Shown here piece by piece: positions 48,325 to 58,352 of a stretch of 64,000 nt of DNA. Source of the stretch: Pseudomonas sp. GOM7 (lineage in GTDB: Bacteria; Pseudomonadota; Gammaproteobacteria; Pseudomonadales; Pseudomonadaceae); the NCBI RefSeq assembly GCF_026723825.1, contig NZ_CP113519.1:2108001-2172000 (forward strand), read 5' to 3'. Below the pieces are notes generated by a model. That model did not search any database. It was given only the letters and a program-made list of their open reading frames with translations, and was not told the origin of the DNA. The position numbers were made by a program, and so were the translations under genes. Position 1 is the first letter of the stretch; the number at the start of each line of letters is the position of its first letter.

Positions 48325-49023
48325 ATGTCTAGACAAGATCAGCCCTTGTACCGCGAACTGGCCGCCGTGCTTCGCGAAGAAGTGCAGTGCATGAGCCCGG
48401 GCGATTACCTGCCGGGTGAGGTGCAACTGGCTGCGCGCTTTTGCGTCAATCGCCACACCCTGCGCCGCGCGGTGGACGAGCTGGTACTCGAAGGCCATTT
48501 GCTGCGGCGCCAGGGCAAGGGCACCCAGGTGCTGGCCAGGCCCTTGTTGTATCCGGTCGAGGCGGGCAGTGCCTTCAGTCAGTCGCTGTCGGCGCTGGGC
48601 TATCGCGTCGAGGCGCAGTTGCTCGAGCGCCTGAAACGCACGGCCAGCAGCGAGGAGTGCCGCCACCTGCAACTGCCCGATGGCAGCGAGCTGATCGAAC
48701 TGGCCACCCTGCGCCTGCTCGACGGCCAGCCGCTGAGCCTGATCCGCCATCGTTTCTGCGCCAGCCTGGCGCCCTTGCTGGCTGACTACCAAGGCGGCTC
48801 GCTGCGCCAGTACCTGGCCGCGCGCGACCTGCCCCTGGTGCGTACCTTCAGCCTGATCGGCGCGCGCCTGCCCAGCCGTGACGAGGCCGCGCACCTGCTG
48901 ATGCCGCGCCATGCGCCGCTGCTCAGCGTGCTGACCCTGTCCCGTGATTCCCATGGCCGGGCGGTTGAGCTGGCGCAGTCCAGCAGCCGCGCCGACCGCT
49001 TCCAGTACCAGGTTGCGACCTGA
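48325..49023 (+). CDS. phnF: PhnF, GntR-family regulator of the phn operon
   Basis: 232 residues. The GntR winged-helix (1-70) has LYRELAAVLREEVQCMSPGDYLPGEVQLAARFCVNRHTLRRAVDELVLEGHLLRRQGKGTQV. The UTRA ligand domain fills the rest (SAFSQSLSALGYRVEAQLL to SSSRADRFQYQ). It is likely the operon's local repressor. Its place between phnE and phnG matches E. coli. The stop overlaps the phnG start (TGATGG). Confidence 0.93.
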   Translation: MSRQDQPLYRELAAVLREEVQCMSPGDYLPGEVQLAARFCVNRHTLRRAVDELVLEGHLLRRQGKGTQVLARPLLYPVEAGSAFSQSLSALGYRVEAQLLERLKRTASSEECRHLQLPDGSELIELATLRLLDGQPLSLIRHRFCASLAPLLADYQGGSLRQYLAARDLPLVRTFSLIGARLPSRDEAAHLLMPRHAPLLSVLTLSRDSHGRAVELAQSSSRADRFQYQVAT

Positions 49024-49484
49024 TGGAGACCCGCATGAAGCAATCCGACCCGAACATCGCCGCGCGCCAGCGCTGGATGGGCGTGCTGGCCCGTGCCGGC
49101 GACGCCCTGGATGCCCACGAGGCGGCGCTCAAGGACAGCGCCTACCAACTGATCCGCGCGCCCGAGGTGGGCATGACCCTGGTGCGCGGACGCATGGGCG
49201 GCACCGGCAGCGCCTTCAACCTCGGCGAGATGGCCGTGACCCGCTGCGTGGTGCGCCTGGCCGATGGCCGTACCGGCTACAGCTACCTGGCTGGCCGCGA
49301 CAAGCGCCGCGCCGAACTGGCCGCCCTGGCCGACGCCCATCTGCAGGGCAGCGACCAGGCGCGCTGGCTGCATGACCTGATCGAACCCCTGGCCCGCCAG
49401 CAGCGTGAACGACGCCTGGCTCGGGCCGCCCGCAGCGCCACCACCCAGGTGGAGTTCTTCACCCTGGTCAGAGGAGAGGATTGA
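49023..49484 (+). CDS. phnG: PhnG, C-P lyase core complex subunit
   Basis: A 153-residue subunit of the PhnGHIJ complex that makes ribosyl-1-methylphosphonate triphosphate from ATP and the phosphonate. Family blocks RQRWMGVLARA, IRAPEVGMTLVRGRMGGTGSAFNLGEMAVTRCVVRL and GYSYLAGRDKRRAELAALADA are intact. The ATG at 49023 overlaps the phnF stop. A second ATG at 49035 is possible. It overlaps phnH by one base. Confidence 0.94.
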   Translation: METRMKQSDPNIAARQRWMGVLARAGDALDAHEAALKDSAYQLIRAPEVGMTLVRGRMGGTGSAFNLGEMAVTRCVVRLADGRTGYSYLAGRDKRRAELAALADAHLQGSDQARWLHDLIEPLARQQRERRLARAARSATTQVEFFTLVRGED

Positions 49485-50095
49485 TGACTACGCCGCACGG
49501 CTCGCACTGGCTGCAACCGGCTTTCGACGACCCGGTGCTGGATGCCCAGGTCAGCTTTCGCGCTGCCCTCGGTGCCCTGGCCGAACCGGGCTTGCCGCGT
49601 GCCATGGATCGCGCCCATGCCTTGGGTGAGCTGGCCCCGGCCACCTATGGTCTGTGCCTGGCCTTTCTCGATAGCGACACGCCGCTATGGCTGGCGCCGC
49701 GCTTCGACACGCCGCTGATCCGCGCCAACCTGGCTTTCCACTGTGGTTGCCCGATCGTCGCCGAGCGCGAGATCGCCCTGTTCGCGCTGCTCGACGAAAC
49801 TGAGCTGGCCGACCTGTCGGACTTCGACAACGGCAGCGAGCGCTACCCGGATCAGTCCTGCACGCTGCTGATTCAGCTACACGACCTGCGTGCCGGCTCG
49901 GCGCTGCGCTGGCGCGGCCCGGGTATCAAGGATGTGCGCAGCGTCAACCTGCCGTTGCCAGCCACCTTCTGGCGCCAGCGCGAGATGCGCAGCGCCTTTC
50001 CCCGTGGCCTGGACTGCTTCTTCGCCGCTGCCGGCGAAGTCATCGGCCTGCCGCGCAGCACCCGCGTGCTGCTGGAAACCGAGGAGGCTGCCTGA
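49484..50095 (+). CDS. phnH: PhnH, C-P lyase core complex subunit
   Basis: 203 residues of the PhnH family, a PLP-transferase-like fold without PLP. Features include LQPAFDDPVLDAQVSFRAALGALAEPGLP, FHCGCPIV and GPGIKDVRSVNLPLP then FPRGLDCFFAAAGEVIGLPRSTRV. It is in the PhnGHIJ core. The ATG overlaps the phnG stop (TGATGA). The end overlaps the phnI ATG. Confidence 0.94.
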   Translation: MTTPHGSHWLQPAFDDPVLDAQVSFRAALGALAEPGLPRAMDRAHALGELAPATYGLCLAFLDSDTPLWLAPRFDTPLIRANLAFHCGCPIVAEREIALFALLDETELADLSDFDNGSERYPDQSCTLLIQLHDLRAGSALRWRGPGIKDVRSVNLPLPATFWRQREMRSAFPRGLDCFFAAAGEVIGLPRSTRVLLETEEAA

Positions 50096-51171
50096 TGTAT
50101 GTCGCCGTCAAGGGTGGCGAACGCGCCATCGACAATGCCCATCGATTGCTGGCCAGCCGTCGCCGTGGTGATACCGCCATCGCCGAGCTGGGCGTGGAGC
50201 AAATCCGTCAGCAGCTACCGCTGGCCGTGGCCCGGGTGATGAGCGAGGGCTCGCTGTACGACGAACAGCTAGCCGCGCTGGCCATCAAGCAGGCCGCCGG
50301 TGACCTGATGGAGGCCATCTTCCTCCTGCGTGCTTACCGCACCACGCTGCCGCGCTTCGGCGCCAGCGAACCGCTGGACAGCACGAACATGCAGGTGGAA
50401 CGACGCATTTCCGCCACCTTCAAGGACTTGCCCGGTGGCCAGGTGCTCGGCCCGACCTTCGACTACACCCACCGCCTGCTGGACTTCGCCCTGCTGGCCG
50501 AAGGCGACTATCCGGCGCCGGAAGCGGCTGTCGTCGATGAGCCCAATCCGTGTCCGCGCGTGCTGGATTTTCTTGCCGACGAAGGCCTGATGGCCCGTGA
50601 GGTGGATGACGGCGCGCCGGTGCCGGATATCACCCGCGAGCCGCTGGCCTTTCCCGCCAGCCGCGCCGAGCGCCTGCAGGCACTGGCCCGTGGCGACGAA
50701 GGGTTTCTCCTGGCGCTGGGCTATTCCACCCAGCGCGGTTACGGACGTAACCACCCCTTCGCCGGGGAAATCCGCATCGGCACCGTCGAGGTGTGGATGA
50801 CCCCCGCCGAGCTGGGCTTCGCCGTGCCGCTGGGCGACATCGAGGTGACCGAGTGCGAGATGGTCAACCAGTTCGTCGGTGAGACTGCCGAGCAGGCGCA
50901 GTTCACCCGCGGCTACGGCCTGGCCTTCGGTTATGCCGAGCGCAAGGCCATGGGCATGGCCCTGGTCGACCGCGCGCTGCGTGCCGGCGAGTACGGCGAA
51001 GAGGTGCAGGGCCCGGCGCAGGAGGAGGAATTCGTGCTGATGCACTGCGACAACGTCGAGGCCGCCGGCTTCGTCTCGCACCTGAAATTGCCGCACTACG
51101 TCGACTTCCAGGCCGAACTGGAACTGATCCGCAAGCTGCGCCGCCAGGCGCCGGCAGAGGAGAACCGCTGA
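50095..51171 (+). CDS. phnI: PhnI, C-P lyase nucleosidase subunit
   Basis: A 358-residue subunit that removes adenine from ATP during phosphonate attachment. The start MYVAVKGGERAIDNAHRLL and later VMSEGSLYDEQLAALAIKQAAGDLMEAIFLLRAYRTTLPR, GYSTQRGYGRNHPFAGEIRIG and LGDIEVTECEMVNQF are family hallmarks. Length equals the family. Start and stop each overlap the neighbouring genes by one base. Confidence 0.95.
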   Translation: MYVAVKGGERAIDNAHRLLASRRRGDTAIAELGVEQIRQQLPLAVARVMSEGSLYDEQLAALAIKQAAGDLMEAIFLLRAYRTTLPRFGASEPLDSTNMQVERRISATFKDLPGGQVLGPTFDYTHRLLDFALLAEGDYPAPEAAVVDEPNPCPRVLDFLADEGLMAREVDDGAPVPDITREPLAFPASRAERLQALARGDEGFLLALGYSTQRGYGRNHPFAGEIRIGTVEVWMTPAELGFAVPLGDIEVTECEMVNQFVGETAEQAQFTRGYGLAFGYAERKAMGMALVDRALRAGEYGEEVQGPAQEEEFVLMHCDNVEAAGFVSHLKLPHYVDFQAELELIRKLRRQAPAEENR

Positions 51172-52040
51172 TGAACCTTTCCATCGCAAGCGGCGCCCGC
51201 GAGGCGTCGGCCTACAACTTCGCCTACCTGGACGAGCAGACCAAACGCATGATCCGTCGCGGCCTGCTCAAGGCCGTGGCCATCCCCGGTTACCAGGTGC
51301 CTTTCGGTGGCCGCGAGATGCCGCTGCCCTATGGTTGGGGCACTGGCGGCATGCAACTGACCGCCGCCATTCTCGGCGCGGACGACGTGCTCAAGGTGAT
51401 CGACCAGGGCGCCGACGACACCACCAACGCCGTGTCGATCCGCCGTTTCTTCGCCCGTACTGCCGGTGTGGCCACCACCGAGCGCACGGTGGACGCCAGC
51501 GTCATCCAGACCCGCCACCGCATCCCGGAAACGCCGCTCGCCGCTGGACAGATCATGGTCTACCAGGTGCCCATCCCCGAGCCGCTGCGCTTCATCGAGC
51601 CGTCCGAGAGCGAGACGCGCACCATGCACGCGCTGGAAGACTACGGTGTGATGCACGTGAAGCTGTACGAGGACATCGCCACCTTCGGCCATATCGCCAC
51701 CGCCTACGCCTACCCGGTGACGGTGGACGAGCGCTACGTGATGGATCCATCGCCGATTCCCAAGTTCGACAACCCCAAGCTGGACATGAGCCCGGCGCTG
51801 ATGCTGTTCGGCGCCGGCCGCGAGAAGCGCCTCTACGCGGTACCGCCCTACACCCGCGTGGTCAGCCTGGACTTCGAGGATCACCCCTTCGCCGTGCAGC
51901 GCTGGGACGAGTGCTGCGCCTTCTGTGGCAGTACGGAATCCTTCCTCGACGAGCTGATCGTCGACGACGCCGGCAGCAAGCGCTACGTCTGCTCCGACAC
52001 CGACTACTGCCGCCAGCGCAGCGAGGAGAACCTGCAATGA
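51171..52040 (+). CDS. phnJ: PhnJ, radical-SAM C-P lyase
   Basis: The 289-residue enzyme that breaks the carbon-phosphorus bond. Its [4Fe-4S] cysteines C249, C252 and C274 and the radical-bearing C280 have the same spacing as in E. coli PhnJ (C-x2-C-x21-C, then six residues). The start SGAREASAYNFAYLDEQTKRMIRRGLLKAVAIPGYQVPF is typical. The stop overlaps phnK (ATGA). Confidence 0.97.
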   Translation: MNLSIASGAREASAYNFAYLDEQTKRMIRRGLLKAVAIPGYQVPFGGREMPLPYGWGTGGMQLTAAILGADDVLKVIDQGADDTTNAVSIRRFFARTAGVATTERTVDASVIQTRHRIPETPLAAGQIMVYQVPIPEPLRFIEPSESETRTMHALEDYGVMHVKLYEDIATFGHIATAYAYPVTVDERYVMDPSPIPKFDNPKLDMSPALMLFGAGREKRLYAVPPYTRVVSLDFEDHPFAVQRWDECCAFCGSTESFLDELIVDDAGSKRYVCSDTDYCRQRSEENLQ

Positions 52041-52846
52041 GCGCCGCCGAACGTCTGCAACCTGTCGAGCAAACGCCTGAGCCGCTGTTCTCGGTAAGCG
52101 ACCTGACCCGCCTGTACGGCCCGGACAAGGGCTGCCAGGGGGTGAGCTTCGACCTCTATCCCGGCGAAGTGCTGGGTATCGTCGGCGAGTCCGGTTCGGG
52201 CAAGTCCACCTTGCTCGGCCTGCTCTCCGGGCGCTGCCCGCCGGATCGCGGCACGGTGAGCTACCGCAGCCGCGACGGCCAGTGGCTCGACCTGTACAGC
52301 GCCAGCGAGGCCGAGCGGCGCACCCTGCTGCGTACTGAGTGGGGCTTCGTCGAGCAGAACCCGCGCGACGGCCTGCGCATGGCGGTATCGGCCGGCGCCA
52401 ACATCGGCGAGCGGCTGATGGCCCAGGGCGTGCGTCACTACGGCGAACTGCGCGCCGCCGGGCTGCACTGGCTGGATCAGGTGGAAATCGACCTGGCGCG
52501 CATCGACGACCTGCCGCGTACCTTCTCCGGTGGCATGCAGCAGCGCCTGCAGATCGCCCGCAACCTGGTCTCCGCGCCGCGTCTGGTGTTCATGGACGAG
52601 CCGACCGGCGGGCTGGATGTCTCCGTGCAGGCGCGTCTGCTCGACCTGCTGCGCGGCCTGGTGCGCGAGCTGGATCTGGCGGTGGTGATCGTCACCCATG
52701 ACCTGGCGGTGGCGCGCCTGTTGGCCGACCGGCTGATGGTGATGCGCCGCTCGCGCGTGGTGGAGGAGGGGCTGACCGACCAGGTTCTCGACGACCCGCA
52801 GCACCCGTATTCGCAGCTTCTGGTGTCGTCGGTGTTGCAGCCCTGA
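52037..52846 (+). CDS. phnK: PhnK, ATPase subunit of the C-P lyase
   Basis: A 269-residue ABC-type ATPase that docks on the core complex rather than on a membrane permease. Walker A GESGSGKST, signature FSGGMQQRLQIARNL, Walker B LVFMDEPTGGL and H-loop VTHDLAV are present. The true start is the ATG at 52037, which overlaps phnJ. The much longer upstream frame is a shadow of phnJ. A REP palindrome lies behind it. Confidence 0.95.
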   Translation: MSAAERLQPVEQTPEPLFSVSDLTRLYGPDKGCQGVSFDLYPGEVLGIVGESGSGKSTLLGLLSGRCPPDRGTVSYRSRDGQWLDLYSASEAERRTLLRTEWGFVEQNPRDGLRMAVSAGANIGERLMAQGVRHYGELRAAGLHWLDQVEIDLARIDDLPRTFSGGMQQRLQIARNLVSAPRLVFMDEPTGGLDVSVQARLLDLLRGLVRELDLAVVIVTHDLAVARLLADRLMVMRRSRVVEEGLTDQVLDDPQHPYSQLLVSSVLQP

Positions 52847-52869
52847 TGACGCCCCGCAATCGCCAACCC

Positions 52870-52929
52870 GTAGCCCGGATGCAATCCGGGAAAGCCGTGC
52901 CAGCCATCCCCGGATTGCATCCGGGCTAC
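52870..52929. repeat. REP palindrome, TAGCCCGGATGCAATCCGGG family, copy 2
   Basis: GTAGCCCGGATGCAATCCGGG and CCCGGATTGCATCCGGGCTAC face each other within the phn operon, 23 bp after the phnK stop and 43 bp before phnL. It is likely an mRNA-processing or attenuation point. Confidence 0.88.
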
Positions 52930-52972
52930 GACCAATAGCAACAGCTCGCTCCTACGAGGCAGAGAGGATCGA

Positions 52973-53689
52973 ATGAACAACCTGATCGAGGTCAGTGGCC
53001 TCAGCAAGACCTTCACCCTGCACCAGCAGAACGGTGTTGTCCTGCAGGTGCTGCGCGACCTGAACTTCGCCGTGCGCGGCGGTGAGTGCTTGGTGCTGGC
53101 CGGCCAGTCCGGTGCCGGCAAGTCGACCCTGCTGCGCACGTTGTACGGCAACTACCTGGCCAGCAGCGGCAGCATCCGCATCCTGCATGAGGGGTGCCCG
53201 GTGGAGCTGGTCGGCGCGCAGCCGCGCCGGGTGCTGGAGGTGCGTCGGCAGAGCCTGGGGTACGTCAGCCAGTTCCTGCGGGTGATTCCGCGTGTCTCGA
53301 CCCTTGACGTGGTGATGGAGCCGGCGCTGGCGCGTGGCTGGGCGCGCAGCGACGCCGAGGCTCGGGCCAAGGCGCTGCTGACGCGGCTGAACATTCCCGA
53401 GGCGTTGTGGCAACTGGCACCGGGCACCTTCTCGGGTGGCGAGCAGCAGCGCGTCAATATCGCTCGCGGCTTCATGGTGGAGTGGCCGGTGCTGCTGCTC
53501 GACGAGCCCACCGCCTCGCTGGACGAGGCCAACCGCCAGGTGGTGCTGGAGCTGATCGATGAAGCCAAGGTGGCCGGCAGCGCGCTGGTCGGCATCTTCC
53601 ACGATCGCACGGCCCGCGAGGCGGTGGCCGACCGCTACCTCGACATGAGCGCTTTTGCAGCGCAACCGGAGTATGTCTATGTCGTCTGA
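52973..53689 (+). CDS. phnL: PhnL, ABC-type ATPase of the C-P lyase system
   Basis: 238 residues: Walker [10 protein letters not shown], signature [15 protein letters not shown], Walker [11 protein letters not shown] and a degenerate H-loop (GIFHDRTAR). PhnL is needed with PhnGHIJK, probably for release or conformational change. The ATG follows GAGAGGATCGA. The stop overlaps the phnM start region. Confidence 0.94.
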   Translation: MNNLIEVSGLSKTFTLHQQNGVVLQVLRDLNFAVRGGECLVLAGQSGAGKSTLLRTLYGNYLASSGSIRILHEGCPVELVGAQPRRVLEVRRQSLGYVSQFLRVIPRVSTLDVVMEPALARGWARSDAEARAKALLTRLNIPEALWQLAPGTFSGGEQQRVNIARGFMVEWPVLLLDEPTASLDEANRQVVLELIDEAKVAGSALVGIFHDRTAREAVADRYLDMSAFAAQPEYVYVV

Positions 53690-54824
53690 ACAGATTCTCG
53701 GCAATGCTCGCATCGTCACGGCTGACCGTGAGTTTCTCGGCACCCTGTTGCTGCGCGATGGCCTGATCGCGGCGGTGGATGAAGGCACCAGCCGTCTGCC
53801 GCAGGTTCAGGATCTCGGCGGTGACTACCTGTTGCCAGGGCTGGTGGAGCTGCACACCGACAACCTGGAAAAGCACATGAGCCCCAGGCCGGGTGTGGAC
53901 TGGCCGTCGGCCTCGGCGGTGCTGACCCACGATGCGCAGATCGTTGCCGCCGGCATCACCACGGTGTTCGATGCGCTGTCCATTGGTGACATCAACCCAC
54001 GCGGCAAGCGCATGCAGCAACTGCCGTCGATGATCGAGGCCATCGCCGCCAGCGAGGCGGCTGGGCAGACCCGCGCCGAGCACCGCCTGCACCTGCGTTG
54101 CGAGCTGTGCCACCCCGATGCCCTGGCCGTCTATCGCGACCTGGTGGAGCACCCGCTGGTGGCGCTGGTGTCGGTGATGGATCACTCACCCGGCCAGCGC
54201 CAGTTCGCCAGGCTGGAGAAGTACCGCGAGTACTACATGGGCAAGTACCACCTGAGCCCGGCGGAGATGGAGGACTTCATCCAGGAGCAGATCGCCAACT
54301 CGCGCCAGTACAGCGACCGCCAGCGCCAGGCCATAGTCGAAGACTGCCACGCCCGCGGTATCTCGGTGGCCAGCCACGACGACGCGACCCTGGCTCATGT
54401 GCAGGAGTCGGCCGGCTTCGGCATGGCCATCGCCGAATTCCCTACCACCCTGGAAGCCGCGCAGGCCAGCCACGAGCTGGGCCTGAAGGTGCTGATGGGT
54501 GCGCCGAACCTGGTGCGCGGCGGCTCGCACTCGGGCAATATCGCTGCCGCCGAGCTGGCCCGGCATGGTGTGCTGGACATCCTTTCCAGCGATTACTACC
54601 CGGCCAGCCTGCTGCATGCGGCCTGGCTGCTCGCCGGCCAGGACAACGACTATGATTTACCAGCGGCCATCGCCACCGTGAGCCGCGCACCGGCCAGGGC
54701 GGCAGGTATGGATGATCGCGGCGAGATCCGCGTCGGCCTGCGCGCCGACCTGATCCAGGCCAGGGTGCATGGTGAGCAGCCGGTGATCCAGCAGGTGTGG
54801 CGGCAAGCACGAAGGGTGTTCTGA
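53679..54824 (+). CDS. phnM: PhnM, ribosyl-methylphosphonate triphosphate diphosphatase
   Basis: A 381-residue amidohydrolase that removes pyrophosphate after phosphonate transfer. Metal-site motifs are [21 protein letters not shown] near the N-terminus, [23 protein letters not shown] and [16 protein letters not shown] with the late aspartate. The ATG at 53679 has GGAG at a good distance. The ATG at 53673 (MSM) is an alternative. The end overlaps phnN by one base. Confidence 0.94.
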   Translation: MSSEQILGNARIVTADREFLGTLLLRDGLIAAVDEGTSRLPQVQDLGGDYLLPGLVELHTDNLEKHMSPRPGVDWPSASAVLTHDAQIVAAGITTVFDALSIGDINPRGKRMQQLPSMIEAIAASEAAGQTRAEHRLHLRCELCHPDALAVYRDLVEHPLVALVSVMDHSPGQRQFARLEKYREYYMGKYHLSPAEMEDFIQEQIANSRQYSDRQRQAIVEDCHARGISVASHDDATLAHVQESAGFGMAIAEFPTTLEAAQASHELGLKVLMGAPNLVRGGSHSGNIAAAELARHGVLDILSSDYYPASLLHAAWLLAGQDNDYDLPAAIATVSRAPARAAGMDDRGEIRVGLRADLIQARVHGEQPVIQQVWRQARRVF

Positions 54825-55480
54825 TGCGGGGCAGGTTGATCTATCTGATGGGGCCTTCAGGCTCGGGCAAGGACAGCCTGTTGCTGGCGGCGCGGGCGCC
54901 GTTGGAGGCGCGTGGCTGCCGTTTCGCCCGGCGGGTGATCACCCGCAGTGCCGAGGCTGTGGGCGAGGATGCCGTAGGTGTCACTCGCGCCGAGTTCCAG
55001 CGCCTGGAGGGCGAGGGCGCCTTCGCCCTGAGCTGGCAGGCCAACGGCCTGGCCTATGGTATCCCGCGGGAGATCGACGATTGGTTGGACGCCGGGCATG
55101 ACGTGCTGATCAATGGCTCGCGCGGCCATCTCGACACGGCCCGTCGGCGCTACCCGAAGCTGCTGGCCATCGTGCTGCAGGTCGATGAGGCAGTATTACG
55201 CCAGCGTCTGCTGACCCGTGGCCGGGAGACACCGGAGCAGATCGAGGCACGCCTGGCGCGCAGCCGTGAATTGCAGGCTGGCACTGCTTTCTCCCCTCGC
55301 CCGCTTGCGGGAGACGACTGCAGGGATGCAGGAGGTAGAGCGACGCAGGAGGCCAAAGCCGAGGGGCCGGGGGAGAGGGTGGGTCAGGCCGGCACCATCA
55401 TCCTCGACAACTCCGGCCCCCTCGAGGACACCCTCAGCCGTCTGCTGCACCTGCTCGACGAGAACCGCCGGTGCGCCTGA
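54824..55480 (+). CDS. phnN: PhnN, ribose 1,5-bisphosphokinase, with a repeat-derived insertion
   Basis: 218 residues. The P-loop GPSGSGKDSLL starts it, followed by the guanylate-kinase-like blocks FARRVITRSAEA and LSWQANGLAYGIP. The C-terminal AGTIILDNSGPLEDTLSRLLHLL is the family end. It makes PRPP from ribose 1,5-bisphosphate in phosphonate use. The usual length is about 185. Here residues about 155-187 (FSPRPLAGDDCRDAGGRATQ and onward) have no place in the family. They are encoded by a palindromic repeat at 55286-55385. The frame is kept, so the enzyme may still work. The start overlaps phnM. Confidence 0.9.
   Translation: MRGRLIYLMGPSGSGKDSLLLAARAPLEARGCRFARRVITRSAEAVGEDAVGVTRAEFQRLEGEGAFALSWQANGLAYGIPREIDDWLDAGHDVLINGSRGHLDTARRRYPKLLAIVLQVDEAVLRQRLLTRGRETPEQIEARLARSRELQAGTAFSPRPLAGDDCRDAGGRATQEAKAEGPGERVGQAGTIILDNSGPLEDTLSRLLHLLDENRRCA
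55286..55385. repeat. Repeat module inserted in frame within phnN
   Basis: The ends pair: TTTCTCCCCTCGCCC on the left, GGGGCCGGGGGAGAG on the right. The centre, 55313-55354, is nearly the same as 15873-15914 in the minus orientation (39 of 42 bases). The length of about 100 bases keeps the phnN frame and adds about 33 codons. Confidence 0.75.
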
Positions 55481-56220
55481 CCCTGTTGGGCACCGGTGAT
55501 GCCCGCCAGGTGCCCGTTTACAACTGCGACTGCCCGGCCTGCACGGCGGCCCGCGTGCAGCCGGCGCGACGCCGTGGCCCGTGCTGTGCGCTGATCGAAT
55601 GCGGCACACAGCGCTGGCTGCTCGATAGCGGCCTGACCGACCTCACCGAGCGCTTCGTGCCGCACAGCCTCAGCGGCATCCTGCAGACCCACTACCACGC
55701 CGACCACGCCCAGGGCCTGCTGCACCTGCGCTGGGGTCAGGGTCTGGTGATCCCGGTGCATGGGCCGTATGACCCCGAAGGCCTGGCCGATCTGTACAAG
55801 CACCCCGGCATCCTCGACTTCAGCCAGCCCTTCGCCGCCTTCGAGTGCCGCCAGCTAGGCGAACTGAGCGTCACCGCGCTGCCGCTGAACCATTCCAAAC
55901 CGACTTTCGGCTATCTGTTGGAGGGGCAGGGCAGGCGCATCGCCTACCTCACCGATACGGTCGGCGTGCCCGAGGCCAGTTGTCTGGTACTGGAGCGCGT
56001 GCCGCTGGATCTGCTGGTACTCGACTGCTCCACCGCACCGCAGCCGGTGGCGCCGCGCAACCACAACGACCTGACCCGCGCGCTGGAGGTCATCCAGCGC
56101 CTGCAGCCGACACAGGCGGTGCTGACCCATATCGGTCACAGTTTCGATGCCTGGCTGCTGGCGCATCCCGACGCCTTGCCGGAAGGCGTCAGCCTGGCCC
56201 GTGACGGTTTGCTGCTGTAG
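55471..56220 (+). CDS. phnP: PhnP, cyclic ribose phosphate phosphodiesterase
   Basis: A 249-residue metallo-beta-lactamase-fold enzyme that opens 5-phosphoribosyl 1,2-cyclic phosphate. THYHADHAQG is the metal motif, with HNDL and LTHIGHSFD later. A CNCDCPAC-like zinc segment (YNCDCPACTAARVQ) near the N-terminus is typical. It starts at GTG, overlapping phnN by 10 bp; no ATG fits. The stop codon TAG belongs to the following REP palindrome. No phnO was found between phnN and phnP. Confidence 0.94.
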   Translation: MRLTLLGTGDARQVPVYNCDCPACTAARVQPARRRGPCCALIECGTQRWLLDSGLTDLTERFVPHSLSGILQTHYHADHAQGLLHLRWGQGLVIPVHGPYDPEGLADLYKHPGILDFSQPFAAFECRQLGELSVTALPLNHSKPTFGYLLEGQGRRIAYLTDTVGVPEASCLVLERVPLDLLVLDCSTAPQPVAPRNHNDLTRALEVIQRLQPTQAVLTHIGHSFDAWLLAHPDALPEGVSLARDGLLL

Positions 56221-56279
56221 CCCGGATGCAATCCGGGAACAACGTTCGAGGAAGCATTCCCGGATTGCATCCGGGCTAC
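56217..56279. repeat. REP palindrome, TAGCCCGGATGCAATCCGGG family, copy 3
   Basis: GTAGCCCGGATGCAATCCGGG and CCCGGATTGCATCCGGGCTAC. The left TAG is the phnP stop. The right CTA is the stop, on the minus strand, of the convergent flavodoxin-fold gene. One hairpin thus ends both genes. Confidence 0.92.
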
Positions 56280-56885
56280 GCCTTGCTGCCCAGTGTTTCG
56301 GCCTTGCGCAACCAGGCCTGGCGCTGCTCCTCGCTGGCCGGGCGCACCGGGGCGAACTCCGCCAGGCGCCGCGTCCTGATGCCGCAGAAACCGAGAATGG
56401 TGCGCACCATCTGTCGATGCGCCGGGGCGCCGTAGACCCAGCGGAAGTACCAGGGTGGCGTGTCCAAGGTCACCAGCAGATCGGCGCTGCGGCCGCTGAG
56501 CAGCTTGTCCCAGAGTTGTGAGCGGTTGCGGTACTTGAAGGCGAAGCCGGGTAGGAACACGCGGTCGAAGAAGCCCTTGAGCAAGGCCGGCACGCCACCC
56601 CACCACACCGGGTAGACGAACACCAGATGCTCGGCCCAGTGGATCAGGCGCTGGGCCTCCAGCAGGTCGGGTTCCAGGGGCTGGCTCTGTGCGTAGCCGT
56701 CATGCAGGATCGGGTCGAATTGCAGCTCGCCCAGGCGCAGTTGCCGCACCACATGGCCCTTGCTGCGCGCGCCCTGGCTGTAGGCCTCGGCCAGGGCGTG
56801 ACACAGGCTGTTCTGCTTGGGTGTGCCGAGAATCAGCAGAATGCGCTTGCCATCACCCTCCAGCGGCGTTGCGCCGCTCTTGCCC

Positions 56886-56893
<8 letters not shown>
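56276..56893 (-). CDS. NAD(P)H:quinone oxidoreductase-like flavoprotein
   Basis: 205 residues of the flavodoxin-fold NQO/KefF family. [25 protein letters not shown] is the FMN/FAD loop, [30 protein letters not shown] is the family signature, and the end has [17 protein letters not shown]. It probably reduces quinones with NAD(P)H. The ATG at 56893 overlaps the fumC end by 8 bp, so the two are co-transcribed. The longer upstream frame lies within fumC. The stop is inside a REP. Confidence 0.88.
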
Positions 56894-58280
<1,387 letters not shown>

Positions 58281-58352
58281 GGCGTTCTCCTGGCTGTAGC
58301 AAGGTTGCTGGCAGTTTAGGTCGCGCCGTTGCGCACTGGTTCCACGCGTGCG

